Positions 1 to 11,480 of a stretch of DNA of 64,000 nt are shown here, in pieces; position 1 is the first letter of the stretch, and each line of letters starts with the position of its first letter. The stretch is from Scilla litardierei. Its lineage: Eukaryota; Streptophyta; Magnoliopsida; Asparagales; Asparagaceae. The position numbers and the translations under genes are program-made. The notes under the pieces were generated by a model. The model made no database searches. It was not told the origin of the DNA and worked only from the letters and a program-made list of their open reading frames with translations. The stretch spans positions 83,981 to 147,980 of the forward strand of contig JAULAV010008816.1 in NCBI GenBank assembly GCA_030789695.1, read 5' to 3'.

Positions 1-808
1 TTTTATTGAAGACATGGATCTTTTTATTAAATGATATGAATTATGTAGCCTAATTTTGTCTTCTCTTATTTTTCGGTTGAAGATGGCGATCTCCTGGTTC
101 CAATTGACATTTTTGCGAATTTTTCTGAGCTTGGAGCAATTTTCCACATTTTCTGGAAGATATGAATTGTTTTATTACATGATATGATTTTTTGGCCTAA
201 TTTTGTCTTCTTTTATTTTTTTCGTTGAAGATGGCGATCTCCTGGTCCCAAGGGACATTTCTACAGATTTTTCTGAGCTCCTGGCTATTTTCCACATTTT
301 TTGAAAGATATGGGTCGTTTTATTAAATGATATATTTTTGGGTCTAATTTTGTTTTCTCTTATTTTCTTGTTGAAGCAGGCGATCTTCCGGTTCCAATAG
401 ATACTTTTGCGGATTTTTCTGAGCGCAGAGCTATTTTCTAATTTTTTTTGCAATATATGCATCTTTTTTAAATGATATGATTTTTTGGCCTAATTTTGTC
501 TTCTCTAATTTTTCGGTTGAAGATGGTATCTCCCGGTTTCAACGAACATTTTTTTCGGATTTTAGTGAGCTCTGGGCTATTGTCCACATTTTTTAGAAGA
601 TATGGATCAATTTATTAAAAGATATGATTTTGGCCTAATATTGTCTTATCTTATTTTTCTTTTGAATTGGACGATTTATCGGTTCCAACTGACCTTTTTG
701 CGTATTTTTCTTAACTTGGTGCTATTAAATTTTCTACATTTTCTGAAAGATGTGGATGTTTATATTTAATGATATGATTTTTGTAGCCGAATTTTGTCTT
801 CTCTTATT
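1..808. repeat. 147-bp satellite array, left block
   Basis: Tandem AT-rich monomers. The landmark GTTGAAG recurs at about 76, 224, 370 and 516, giving steps of 146-148 bp. Each unit runs through ATGATATGATTTTT, GGCCTAATTTTGTCTTCTC, GTTGAAGATGGCGATCTCC, GTTCCAACGGACATTTTTG, GAGCTCGGGGCTATTTTC and a CTTTTTATTAA segment. The last ~100 bp before the gypsy LTR carry an unusual GTGCTATTAAATTTTCTAC variant. The same variant borders the other two LTR copies at about 42,900 and 58,440, so this block is a copy of the same ancestral flank. No gene is present; short open frames are read-through of the repeat. Confidence 0.95.
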
Positions 809-1582
809 GTTAAACCCATGGGCCGGCACTGAAGAGGCTCACTCGACTGACACCAAAGCCCACGAGGCTCACAAAGGAAGCTAGAAATTGACCCAGTCAA
901 AGCCCACGTGTCATGTGCCTATTGAACCTCCGTCGCCCAAACGTGCGATTGATAATGGGCTCATAAATAGCAGAGGCGTGGACAACTGTTATCCCTTTTA
1001 ATAGGGGGAGGATCATGGCACCATATTGGTGACAGTTATCCTCCCAACGTCACTGAAGAGACCATCGATGTCTATAAATTCAGAAAGGACAAACAGAAGA
1101 GGGGTGGTATGAGAAAACCTAACACACTTTATTATTCTTCTACCACCTACTTTATATTTCTTCCTCCATACACTTGAGGAGACTGACTCAAGACGAACCT
1201 CTACGGGTCGATCTTGACAGCCCCAAGCTTTTCCTTAAGTTTCTGTCAAACTTAAGCATTAGAGGAGATTTGGGTGGTGACCCAGATCTGACCCCCCTTG
1301 ACGTTTCTTTGTGGTGCAGGAAGCTCGTGATTCGACCCAACAGGAGAGTCGAACTACCATTCTTTTCATTTATTAATCGTGGTTCGATTTAGCCTGAGGA
1401 TCAAACGATCGTCGCATTCAACAGAAGGATCGACCATACATCCATGTTGTGCTCTCGTCCCACCTATCATCGACCCGGGTTTTTCAATTCAAGGGTCCCA
1501 CTCCACCAGCTGACGAGGTTGGACCTTGATAGAGGAGTTTGTGTCAGCCCAAATACTGTTAACGCCAATTTTGGCTTTAATA
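809..1582 (+). repeat. 5' LTR of Tat-like element, copy 1
   Basis: The LTR starts TGTTAAACCC and ends at CTTTAATA. In the other copies the end reads CTTTAACA, giving the TGTTAAA/TTTAACA terminal inverted repeat expected of an LTR, so this copy has a point change at its 3' tip. Length is 774 bp. A two-base spacer and a primer-binding site follow directly. The opposite LTR is absent from the window. Confidence 0.88.
903..1079 (+). promoter_or_regulatory. LTR promoter: G-box/ABRE and TATA box
   Basis: CCCACGTGTC at 903-912 is a G-box/ABRE-type core (CACGTG). TCTATAAATT at 1071-1080 is a good TATA box. Both are conserved in copy 2 (43084-43093; 43253-43260) and copy 3 (58624-58633; 58794-58801). 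Conservation across three decayed copies fits the LTR U3 promoter, and the plus orientation agrees with gag. Response to abscisic acid or stress would be inference from the motif alone. Confidence 0.6.
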
Positions 1583-1584
1583 GT

Positions 1585-1601
1585 TAGCACCGTCTGTGGG
1601 A
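1585..1601 (+). other. Primer-binding site, copy 1
   Basis: TAGCACCGTCTGTGGGA lies two bases after the LTR end. The related gypsy element in the nest has TGGCGCCGTCTGTGGGA in the same place on the minus strand (34304-34320), also after a two-base spacer. This supports both the LTR boundaries and the family relationship. Confidence 0.7.
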
Positions 1602-1637
1602 AAGCTCAGTCAACATCCCAAGGCAACTACAGCCCTA

Positions 1638-3202
1638 TGTCCATTGGACCCAAGAACACTAAACCAATTCTTGTTTTGGCTGAGAACACTCGAAAACGAG
1701 GATGACGTTCGCATCGAAGATGCTGAAGATTCTAGGTCATCATCAAAGGAGCCAAGAGTACTTATGGTAACTCACGAGCAATTCAATAAGTTCACTGAGT
1801 CGATCGAAAAAAGCCTGACCGTTTTAGCCGCTGCTGTGCAACAAAGCACATGGCACCCACAAAAGGATGACGAGGAGCATCAGCCTCCTAATCCAACTCA
1901 AATGCCCGTAAGGGAGAGAACCACTCCCAGAGACCCAAGGTTGGGCGAGCAAAGGCCTGAACGACAAGAGAAATTTGCAGCTCAATGCGACTCCTACATC
2001 TCCACTGAATGGAGAGAGTGAAATAACAACTGTGCCTCGGGGCACAATGGAGGTCCTTGGCCCTCCACCAATGGGCGATCCACTCGCAGCGTTTTAGACC
2101 AGGTAATTGATCAATTCACTCAAGGTCGTAGTCCACATGGATTTGTAGCTGGCATAAAGAGAAAGGAGATGGAAGAAAGACACGTCCGTTCTTTTAGAGT
2201 CACTCACAAACAACGCAGGAAGGAGCGAGCCCCACTCACTCTTCCTACTAACCGGCAGACTCCTCTGAAGGAGAACATCCTGTCCGCTCCCACTGCTTTC
2301 CAAATTCAAGATGCCATCTCTGCAGATATACGCCGGCATCGGGGACCCATGGGAACACGTCCGTAAATACCAAAGTGTGATGGAAATCCACGAAGCCGAC
2401 GAGCCATACCACTGTCGGGCCTTCCAAACCACGCTTACCAAAGCAACAGATGGATGGTACAATAGACTCCCCGATGATAGAATCGAGTCATTTGACGATT
2501 TTTCTGACCTTTTTGCAGTCAATTAGTTGCTGGAAGATGCCCTAAGTGAAAGTCCTCTCATTTCTTTAATTTAAAGCATGGTGAAATAGAATCAATTTGT
2601 GACTTCATTAAGCATTGTAACGATGAAAGGCTAGAAGTTGAGGACACCCCCGAGGCTACTGTCATTGAAGCCCTCACCAAAGCGATCCTAAATAAAGATC
2701 TGTTGAAGTCTTGCATCAATTCCCGCCAAACGATCTTGTTGAGCTGTTTAATATGACGAATCATTTCATGGCTTCATAGGAAGCACTAGTAGCTGCAAAG
2801 AACGACACTCCTAAGTGTCGAGAGGAAACAAAGTGAGATGCACAACCCTGAGGAAGCCCCTGACAAGAGCTGCGAGATCGGAGATAAAGAGACAAGAGTC
2901 CTCGAAATAAGGAGCGCCCTGGTAAAGACGCCTATATGAAGACCAATGCCCCTAAGGCAGAAGTTTTGGCGTACGCCCAACGAGAAGGACTCGTCAATGA
3001 GCTTGTTAAAAAGAACAGCTATGAAAAAAGAGAAGACCTCAAATTCTGCAGGTATCACAACGATCAAGGGCATGATATCGATGATTGCTGGACCCTCAAG
3101 AAGGAGATTGATGCCCTAGTCAAGTGTGGTCATCCAAGGAAGCCTGGTGACGAACCGCAAAACAAAGAAGGAACCTCGAACAGTAAGAAAATGGGCCAAT
3201 GA
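1638..3202 (+). pseudogene. Tat-type gypsy gag, frameshifted
   Basis: The likely start is ATG at 1638 (MSIGPKNTKP), shared with copies 2 and 3. An extra A near 1695 shifts the frame relative to copy 3. The body then continues in other frames: about 1698-2021 (charged, Pro-rich), 2311-2526 (capsid-like region with GDPWEHVRKYQSVMEIHEA and WYNRLPDD) and 2936-3202. The last part carries a Cys/His motif, CRYHNDQGHDIDDC followed by WTLKKEID, typical of Tat-lineage gag. Family knowledge: gag packages the element RNA in cytoplasmic particles. Several stops and shifts make this copy inactive. It ends at a stop at 3202 with no pol after it. Confidence 0.82.
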
Positions 3203-3519
3203 TAGGTTCGCTAGTCACCAAGGTGGTTGATTAAAGCTCTTTAGCAAATATTGTCGGACGAAGACAGCTCCAAGCAGAATAAAAACGCATATACGCATTC
3301 CCTTTGTTTCAAAATGTTCAAACTTTCTAAATGAATAAAGTTTGTTTTTCTTCAAAAAAACACTTTCTTAGTAAGACATTTATGATTCTGTGTCTCAAGA
3401 GGATTACCCATCTAATGCTCAACTAATCTATCAAAAACGTTTCTTCTCATGATGATCCTTTTCTTAGGGAAAAGTTTAGATGAGCCAAGCTCCTCCCTAA
3501 TCATATTGTCTTGATGAGA

Positions 3520-4490
3520 GCGACCCAATATCATCGTTAGCCGTAATTCGAAGGGGCCACCCCCTTGCAACCGAACGACACATTGTCGAGGGGCCAACCT
3601 CTCGCCATTGAATGACCCTATCGTCTTCAGCCGTAGGTCGAAGGGGCCACCCCCTCATAATCGAACGAGACACTCTTGTAATCAACCGTAATTCGAGGGG
3701 CCAACCTCTCGTCACTGATCGACCCTATTGTCGTTGAACATACGTCAAAGGGGCCACCCCCTCACAACCGAATGACACACTGTCGTCCTCAGCCGTAAGC
3801 CGATGGGCCAACCTCTTGCCACTGAACGACCCTATCATCATCGGCTGTAGGTCAGAGGGGGTATCGTTGTAAGCCGTAAGTCGAAGGGGCCAGCCTCTTG
3901 CAACCGAACGAAATACTATCATCGTCAGTTGTAAGCTGAGGGGCCAACCTCTTTCCACTAAACGACCATCTTATCGTCAATTGAAAGTCAAATTGGCCAC
4001 CCCCTTGCAACCAAATGACACACGATCGTTGTCAGTTTTTATCTGAGGAGCCAACCTATCGCCACTGAACGACCCTATCATCGTCGGTCGTAAGTCGAAG
4101 GGGCCATCACCTTAAAACTGAACAACCCACTATCATCATCGACCGTAAGTCGAAGGGGCCATCCCCTCGCAACCAAACGACCCACTATCGTTGCCAGCCG
4201 TAAGTTGAGGGGTCACACCCATGCCACTGAACGATTATCATCGTCGCTCGTAAGTCGAAGGGGACATCCACTCACAACCGAACGACCCACTATCGTCGTC
4301 GACCGTAAGTCAAAGGGGGCATCCCCTCGCAACCGAACAACCCACTATCGTCTTCAGCCGTAAGGCGAGGGGTCACACCCACGCTACTGAGCGACTATCA
4401 TCGTTAGCTGTAAGTCGAAGGGGTCACCCCCCTCGCAATGGAACGACACACTATCGTTGTCATCCATAAGCCAAGGGGCTAACCTCTTGT
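3520..4490 (+). repeat. Minisatellite inside Tat-like element, ~53-bp units
   Basis: Degenerate tandem units carry AGGGGCCACCCCC or AGGGGCCAACCTCTCG, then ACCGAACGAC and a CAGCCGTAAGTCG tail. The unit is about 53 bp and often alternates in pairs (~107 bp, e.g. 3641 to 3748). Each has a short GGGG...CCCC inverted core. Tandem arrays in the untranslated part of Tat/Ogre-type elements are known. Open frames seen here on the minus strand are low-complexity repeat translation. The array ends abruptly where satellite resumes. Confidence 0.85.
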
Positions 4491-5123
4491 TGCCTAAGTT
4501 TGTCTTATCTTATTTTTAGTTGAAGATGACGATCTTCCGGTTCCAACAGACAATTTTGCAGATTTTTCTGAGCTGGGGGCTATTTTCCATATTTTATGGA
4601 AGATATGGATCTTTTTATTAAAGGATATAATTTTTATAGCCTATGTTTGTCTTCCCTTATTTTTCAGTTGAAGATTGTGATCTCCTGTTTCCAACGGACA
4701 TTTTTGCAGATTTTTCTGACCTCGAGCCTATTTTCTATATTTTCTGAGAGATATGAATCTATTTATGAAATAATATGATTTTGGGCATAATTTTGTCTTC
4801 TCTTATTTTTTTTCATTGAATATGGCGATCTCCTGGTTCCAACGGACCATTCTGCCAAATTTTCATAGCTCCGGGCAATTTTCTACATTTTCTGTAAGAC
4901 ATGTATCTTTATATTAAATGATATAATTGTTATAGCATAATTTTGTCCTCTCTTATTTTTCAGTTAAAATGGTGATTTTCTGGTTCCAACAGAAATTTTT
5001 GCGGATTTTCTAAGATATAGGCTATTTTCTACATTTTCTAAAAGATATGCATCATTTTATTAAATGATATGATTTTTTTGCCTTATTTTGTCTTCACTTA
5101 TTTTTCTGTTGAAGATGGCGATC

Positions 5124-5140
5124 TCCCGGCTCCAACGAAA
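5124..5140 (-). other. CENP-B-box-like 17-mer
   Basis: The minus strand reads TTTCGTTGGAGCCGGGA. All nine positions held essential for mammalian CENP-B binding (nTTCGnnnnAnnCGGGn) are present. It sits in the conserved CCCGG...CAACG part of the satellite monomer. Function is inference. Confidence 0.5.
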
Positions 5141-7960
5141 ATTTTTGCGGATTTTTCTAAACTCATGACTATTTTATATAGTTTATTGAAGATTTGTATA
5201 TTTTTAATAAATGATATAATTTTTTCGACTAATTTTGTCTTCTCTTATTTTTTAGTTGAAATTGTCAATCTGCCGTTCCAATAGAAATTTTTGCAGATTT
5301 TTCTGAACTTCATGCTATTTTCTACAATTTCTGTAAGATATGATTCTTGATATTAAATGATATGATTTTTATGGCCTAATTTTGTTTTCTCTTATTTTTT
5401 TGTTGAAGATGGCAAACTCATTGTTCTAACAGACATTTTTGCAGAATTTTAATAGCTACGGGCTATTTTCTACATTTTCTTTAAGATATTAATATTTATA
5501 TTAAAGGATATGATTTTTATAGCCTAATTTTGTCTTCTCTTATTTTTCAGTTGAAGATGGTGATCTCCCGGTTCCAACGGACATTTTTGCATATTTTTCT
5601 GAGATCTGGGCTATGTTCTACATTTTCTAAAATATATGCATCATTTTAATAAATGATAAGATTTTTTGGCCTAATTTTGTCTTCTCTTATTTTCTGTTAA
5701 AATGGCGATCTCCCGGTTCCAACAGACATTTTTACGAATTTTCTGAGCTCGGATCTATTTTCTATATTTTACCAAATATATGGATCTTTTTAATTAATTG
5801 ATATAACTTTTGTTGCGTAATTTTGTCTTCTCTTATTGTTTAGTTAAGTATGGTGATCTACAAGTTACAACAGACATTTTTGCGGATTTTTCTGAAATCG
5901 GGGCAATTTTTCAACTTGTTCAGGAAGATATGAATCTTTTTATTAAATGATATGATTTTTGGACTAATTTTGTCTCCATTTATTTTTCGTTGAAGATGGC
6001 GTTCTCCCAGTTCTAACTGACATTTTTACTTATTTTTATGAGTTTTAGGCTGTTTTCTACATTTTCTGTAAGATATGAATATTTTTATTAAATGAGATGA
6101 TTTTTATAGCCTAAGTTTGTCATCTTTTATTTTTCAATTGAAGATGGCGATCTCCAAGTTCCAAAGAATACTTTTGCAGATTTTTTCGTCTCGTGGCTAT
6201 TTTCTACATTTTCTGGAAGATATGTTTCTTTTTGTTAAATGATATGATTTTTGGCCTAATTATGTCTTCTCTTATTTTTCTGATGAAAATGTCGATCTCC
6301 TAATTCCAACGGATATTTTTGCGGATTTTTCAGATCTACAGTCTGCTTTCTATATTTTTCGTAAGATATGTATCTTTATATTAAATGATAGGATTTTATA
6401 ACCTAATTTTGTCTTCCCTTATTTTCAGTTAAAGATGGTGATCTTCCCATTACAACAGAAATTTTTGATGATTTTTCTGAGCTCGGTGTTATTTTGTTCA
6501 TTCATTGAATATATGGATATTTTTATCAAACGATATGGTTTTTGTGGTCTAATTTTGTCTTCTTTTATTTTTTTAATTGAAGATGGCGATCGTTCAATTC
6601 TAACGGACATTTTTATGTATTTTTCTGAACTCGGAGCTATTTTTCTACATGTTCTTAAAGATATGTAAGTTTTTATTAAATGATATGATTTCTGGCCTAA
6701 TTTTTTCTTCTCTTATTTTTTTCGTTGAAGATGGCAATCTCCCAATTTCAACGGACATTTTTACGGGATTTTTCTGAGCTCCGCACTATTTTCTATATTT
6801 TCTATAAGATATTAATCTTTATATTAAATCTTATGATTTTTATAGCCTAATTGTGTCTTCTTTTATTTTTCAGTTAAATATGGCGACTTCCCGATTCTAA
6901 CAAACATTTTTGGGAATTTTTTGAGATCGGGGATGATTTCTTCATTTTATTCGAGACATGGATCTTTTTATTAAATGATATGATCATTATAGCATGGGTT
7001 TGTCTTCTCTTATTTTTTTAGTTGAAGATGTCGCTCTCTCGATTCCAACGGACATTTTTGCAGATTTTTCTAAGCTTGGTGCTATTTTCTACATTTTATG
7101 GAAGATATGGATCTCTTTATAAATGTTATAATTTTTATATCATGCGTTAGTCTTCTCTTATTTTTTTAGTTGAAGATGACGATCTCCTGGTTTCAACAGA
7201 CATTTTTGCTAGTTTTTCTTAGTTTGTGGCTTTTTCTACATCTTCTAGAAGGTATAGATATTTTCATTAAATGATTTGATTTTGCCTAATTTTGTCATCT
7301 CTTTTTTAGTCGAAGATGGCGATCTCCCAGTTCCAACAAACATTTGTTCGGATTTTTCTGAGCTCAGGGTTATTTTCTACATTTTTATAAGATTTGGATG
7401 TTTATATTAAATGATATGATTTTTATAGCCTAATTTTGTATTATTTTATTTTCTGTTGAAGATGTCAATCTCCCAGTTTCAACAGACATTTTTACGGATT
7501 TTTCTGAGTTCGGGGCTATTTTTCTACATTTTCTAGAAGTTATGGATCTTTTTATTAAATGATCTGATTTTTAGGCCCAATTTTGTCTACTCTTAATTTT
7601 TTCGTTTAAGATGGCAATCTCCCGTTTCCAATGGATATTTTTGTGGATTTTTTAAGCTCTGTGCTATTTTCTAATTTTTCTGTAAGATACAAATCTTTAT
7701 ATTAAATGATATGATTTTTATAGTCTAATTTTGTCTTCTCTGATTTTTTAGTTGAAGATGGCGATCTCCTGATTCCAACGGACATTTTTGCAGATTTTCT
7801 AAGCTCGGAACTATTCTCTACAGTTTATTGAATATTTGGATCTTTTTATTAAATGATATAATTTTTATAGACTAAGTTTGTCTTCTCTTATTTTTTAGTT
7901 GAATATGGAGATCTCCTGGTTCGAACAAATATTTTTGGGGATTTTTTTAAGCTCCGGGAA

Positions 7961-8109
7961 ACTGCCGTCTTCAACTGAAATATAAGAGAAGACAAAATTC
8001 GGAATCAGGAAATCGCCATCTTCGCCTTTAAAAATGTCTGTGCCGTCTTCAACTGAAATATAAGAGAAGACAAAATTCGGAACCGGGATATCGCCATCTT
8101 CAACTGATA
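7961..8109. repeat. Inverted satellite patch, two 78-bp units
   Basis: Here the satellite is read backwards: GTCTTCAACTGAAATATAAG (7967) and AGAAGACAAAATTCGG are the reverse complement of the usual CCGAATTTTGTCTTCT...CAGTTGAAGAC. The block occurs twice, 78 bp apart (GCCGTCTTCAAC at 7964 and 8042). Direct-orientation satellite lies on both sides. Confidence 0.85.
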
Positions 8110-8743
8110 AGATTTTTATATATCATTTTTGAACTTGGTGCTATTTTCTACATTTTATGAAATGTATGGATCTTTTTTAAATTGATATGATATTTTTAGC
8201 CTTAATTTGTCTTGTCTTATTTTCCAGTTAAAGATGTCGATCTTTTTATTCAATGATATGATTTTTGGCCTAATTTTGTCTTCTCTTATATTCCAGTTGA
8301 ATCTCCCAGTTCCAACAGAAATTTTTGTGGATTTTCTGAGCTCCGGGCGATTTTCCACAGTTTGGACAGATATGAATCGTTTTATTAAAGAATATGATAT
8401 TTTGGCCTTATTTTGTCTTCTTTTATTTTCCATGTTGAAGATGGTGATCTCCCGGTTCCAACAGATATTTTTACAAATTGTTCTCGAGCTCGGGGCTATT
8501 TTCTACACTTTTAAAAAAATAATAATCTTTATATAAGTGATATGATTTTTATCCTAATTTTATCTTCTCTTATTTTTCAGTTGAAGATGGCGATCCCCCG
8601 GTTCCAACGTCCATTTTTGCGGATTTTTCTGAGCTCTAGGCAATTTTCTACATTTTATTAAAATTTAAGGATCTCTTTATTAATGACAAGAACTTTGTAG
8701 CCTAATTTTGTCTTCTTATATTTTTACGTTGAAGATGGCAATC

Positions 8744-8760
8744 ACCCGGATCCAACGAAA
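8744..8760 (-). other. CENP-B-box-like 17-mer
   Basis: The minus strand reads TTTCGTTGGATCCGGGT. It retains TTCG, the central A and CGGG, i.e. all nine essential CENP-B-box bases, in the usual monomer position. Confidence 0.45.
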
Positions 8761-10550
8761 ATTTAGATTGTGGATTTTTTTCTACATTTTCAGGAAAATT
8801 TGAATCTTTTTAGTAAATGAAATGATTTTTTGGCCTAATTTTGTATTCTCTTTTTTCAGTTCAATATGGAGATCTCCATGTTCTAACGGAGATTTGTGCG
8901 GATTTTTCTGACCTCATGACTATTTTCTACATTTTCTGTATGATATGAATATTTATATTAAATTATATGATTTTTAAAACCTAATTTTGTCTTCTCTTAT
9001 TATTCAGTTGAAAATGGCGATATACCGGTTCTAACATGCATTTTTGTTGATTTTTCTGAGATTGGACCTAGTTTTCTACATTTTCGGGAAGTTATGGATC
9101 TTTTTATTAAATGATATGATTTTTTGAACTAATTTTTTCTTCTCTTATTTTATTGTTGAAGATGGCAATCTCTCGGTTCGAACCAACTTTTTTGCGGATT
9201 TGTCTGAGCTCCGGCTATTTTCTACATTTTCGGAATGTTATTAATCTTTTTGTTTAATGATATTATTTAAGCCTAGTTTTGTCTTCTCTTATTTTCTGTT
9301 GAAGATGGCGATCTTCCGGTTCCAACGGATATTTTTGTGTATTTTTTGAGCTCGGTGCTATTTTCTATATTTTATGGAAGATATAGACCTTTTTATTAAT
9401 AATATGGTTTTTGTAGACTAAGTTTGTCTTTTCTTATTTTTATTAGTTGAAGATGGCGATCTCCCGGTTCCAACTGACATTTTTTCATATTATTCTTAGA
9501 TTGAGACTATTTTTCAATATTTTCTGCAAGATATAGATCTTTTTATGAAAGATTTGATTTTTTTGGCCAAATTTTATCATCTCTTTTTTATGATGAAGAT
9601 AGCGATCTCCCGGTTCCAACGGACATTAATGCAGTTTTTTGAGCTCCGGGCTATTTTCTTCTTTTCTATATGTATGAATATTTATATTAAATGATATGAT
9701 TTTTATAACTTAAATTTGTCTTCTCATATTTTTCAGTTGAAGATGGGGATCTACCGGTTCCAAGCGAAATTTTTGCGGATTTTCTGAGCTCGGGGCTATT
9801 GTCTAAATTTTTCAAAAGTTAAGGATCTTTTTATTAAATGAAATAATTTTTTGGACTAATTTTGTCTTCTCTTATTATTCTGACGGACATTTTGCGTATT
9901 ATTCTGAATCAGAACTATTTTCTAAATTTTCTAGAATATATGGATCTCTTTATTAAATGATATGATTTTTGGCCCAATTTTATCTTCTTTTATTTTTCGG
10001 TTGAAGATGGCCATCTCTCGGTTCCAATGGACATTTTTGCGGATTTTGATAAGCTCTTTGCTATTTACTACATTTTATGAAAGATAAAAATCTTTTTTAA
10101 TAAATGATATGATTTTTGTAGCATACATTTCTCTTCTCTTATTTTATCAGTTGAAGATGGTGATCTGCATTTTCCAGCAAACATTTTTGAGGATTGTTCT
10201 TAGCTTAGGGCTATTTTTATACATTTTTAGGAAAATATGGATATTTTTATTAAAAGATATGATTTTTGGCCTAATTTTATCTTCTATAATTTTTCAGTTG
10301 AAGATAGCCATCTTCCGGTTCCAATTTACATTTGTGTGGTTTTTTTAGCTCCAGGCTATGTTCTTCATGTTCTATAATTTATGGATCTTTATATTAAAAG
10401 ATATGATTTTTATAGCCTAATTTTGTCTTCCCTTATGTTTCAGTTGAAAATGGCGATCTCCCTGTTCCAACGAATATTTTTGCGTATTTTTCTGAGCTCG
10501 GGTCTATTTTTCTACATTTTCAGGAAGTTGTGTATCTTTTTATTAAATGA

Positions 10551-10685
10551 TGTTATGAATCAACTACTGGGGGAGGAGCCCCCAACTCTTTATTTATAGG
10601 CAATGGGGAGAATACAAGATGGGCTTACAATGATAGGATATAGCCCAGAATCTCAACCAACCCGGTTAAATAACCGTTCACAACA
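10551..10685 (-). repeat. Copia 3' LTR (135 bp)
   Basis: Plus-strand ends are TGTTATGAATC and CGTTCACAACA. It contains CCTATAAATA on the minus strand at 10600-10591, a TATA box placed for minus-strand transcription. It is the complete LTR; the partner at 17134-17220 lacks this part. Confidence 0.9.
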
Positions 10686-10697
10686 CTCCCCCTTATC
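10686..10697 (-). other. Copia polypurine tract
   Basis: On the minus strand AAGGGGGAG directly abuts the 3' LTR, the normal site for priming plus-strand DNA synthesis. It confirms the element's orientation. Confidence 0.75.
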
Positions 10698-10869
10698 CAG
10701 CCATAGGTGTGGACTCTGCTCGTGAATACTTTGGGATTCCGAGCATAAGAGAGTCTCACATGGGGTGAATACTTCAGGATACTGAGTTGGTGAGATTTGC
10801 CTCGTTAAAACCTTTAGCTATGGAAAACCCAGTGGGAAAAACCATAGTTAAGGAAAAAGAGTACAAACT

Positions 10870-11480
10870 CTACCTAACTCCCCCTGATCTGTACAAGCAG
10901 GCTTTCAGATCTCTTAGGAGTCTCATTCCAATCCTATGTACAAGCTTCCTAAAAGTGGCAGTAGGAAGGGCTTTAGTGAACAAATCTGTCAAATTGTCAC
11001 ATGATTGCACTTGTCTGATGTCGATCTTGCCATCTCTCTGTAGCTCATGCGTCCAGAAGAACTTTGGTGAAATGTGCTTCGTTCTGTTGCCTTTGATGAA
11101 GCCACCTCGTAACTGAGCTATGCAAGCAACATTGTCCTCGAACATGGTAGTAGGCTCGAGATCTCCAGTCTTCAGTCCAGTCGTAGACAGGATGTGGTGG
11201 ACAACTGAGCGTAGCCATACGCATTCTCTGCTTGCTTCATGGATGGCAATGATCTCTGAGTGATTGGATGAGGTTGCTGTCAAGATTTGCTTGATGGATC
11301 TCCAGGAGATGGCTGTCCCTCCGTAGGTAAACACGTACCCAGTCTGTGATTTTGCTTTGTGGGGATCAGACAAGTAACCTGCATCAGCATAACCTGCAAG
11401 TATAGAGGATATTCCATTTTTGTAGAAGAGTCCCAAATCCGTAGACCCTTGGAGGTAGCGCAAAAGGTGCTTAACCCGGT
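10870..11480 (-). pseudogene. Copia RNase H domain (frameshifted tail of pol)
   Basis: The open frame begins MRYLQGSTDLGL, with the Ty1/copia RNase H features YADAGYLSDPHKAKSQTGYV, ISWRSIKQ and the TKHI...FFWTHELQ region, and runs to a stop at 10870. RNase H removes the RNA strand after reverse transcription. The upstream RT frame runs into this one out of phase. One base appears to be missing near 11480, where the WTG/VKHLLRYLQG join falls, so RT and RNase H are no longer one polypeptide. Confidence 0.9.

Larger units (their letters stand above)
809..4493 (+). mobile_element. Tat-like Ty3/gypsy element, 3'-truncated, copy 1
   Basis: The order on the plus strand is a 5' LTR (809-1582), a primer-binding site, a gag remnant (1638-3202), a short AT-rich spacer (3203-3519, nothing recognised) and a G/C-rich tandem array (about 3520-4490). 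Satellite resumes at about 4494. There is no protease, RT, RNase H, integrase or 3' LTR, so the element was cut off on its 3' side. The left junction falls inside the satellite motif CTTCTCTTAT, exactly as in the copies at 42989 and 58529, so all three descend from one insertion. This copy is the longest; the other two end inside gag. Confidence 0.88.
4494..10550. repeat. 147-bp satellite array, second block
   Basis: About 40 diverged monomers. Variants marked by CTTTATATTAAATGAT tend to recur every few units; the 8957-9684 and 9684-10393 intervals are 727 and 709 bp, about five monomers. The first kilobase (4560-5560) matches 54540-55545 monomer by monomer, including truncated and odd units, which shows block duplication within the array. 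A small inverted patch lies at 7961-8109. No gene or RNA gene is seen. Confidence 0.95.

Noticed and set aside
3520..4490. CRISPR-like array of regular repeats
   Set aside because: Units are contiguous and degenerate, with no unique spacers, in a plant retroelement context.
8207..8536. Open frames of 60-110 codons within the satellite
   Set aside because: They repeat the same low-complexity peptide as neighbouring monomers, occur wherever monomer length stays a multiple of three, and lack any family motif.
10787..11116. Plus-strand frames opposite copia pol (also 12282-12871, 13145-13420)
   Set aside because: The minus strand carries clear RT, RNase H and integrase motifs, so these are shadows.
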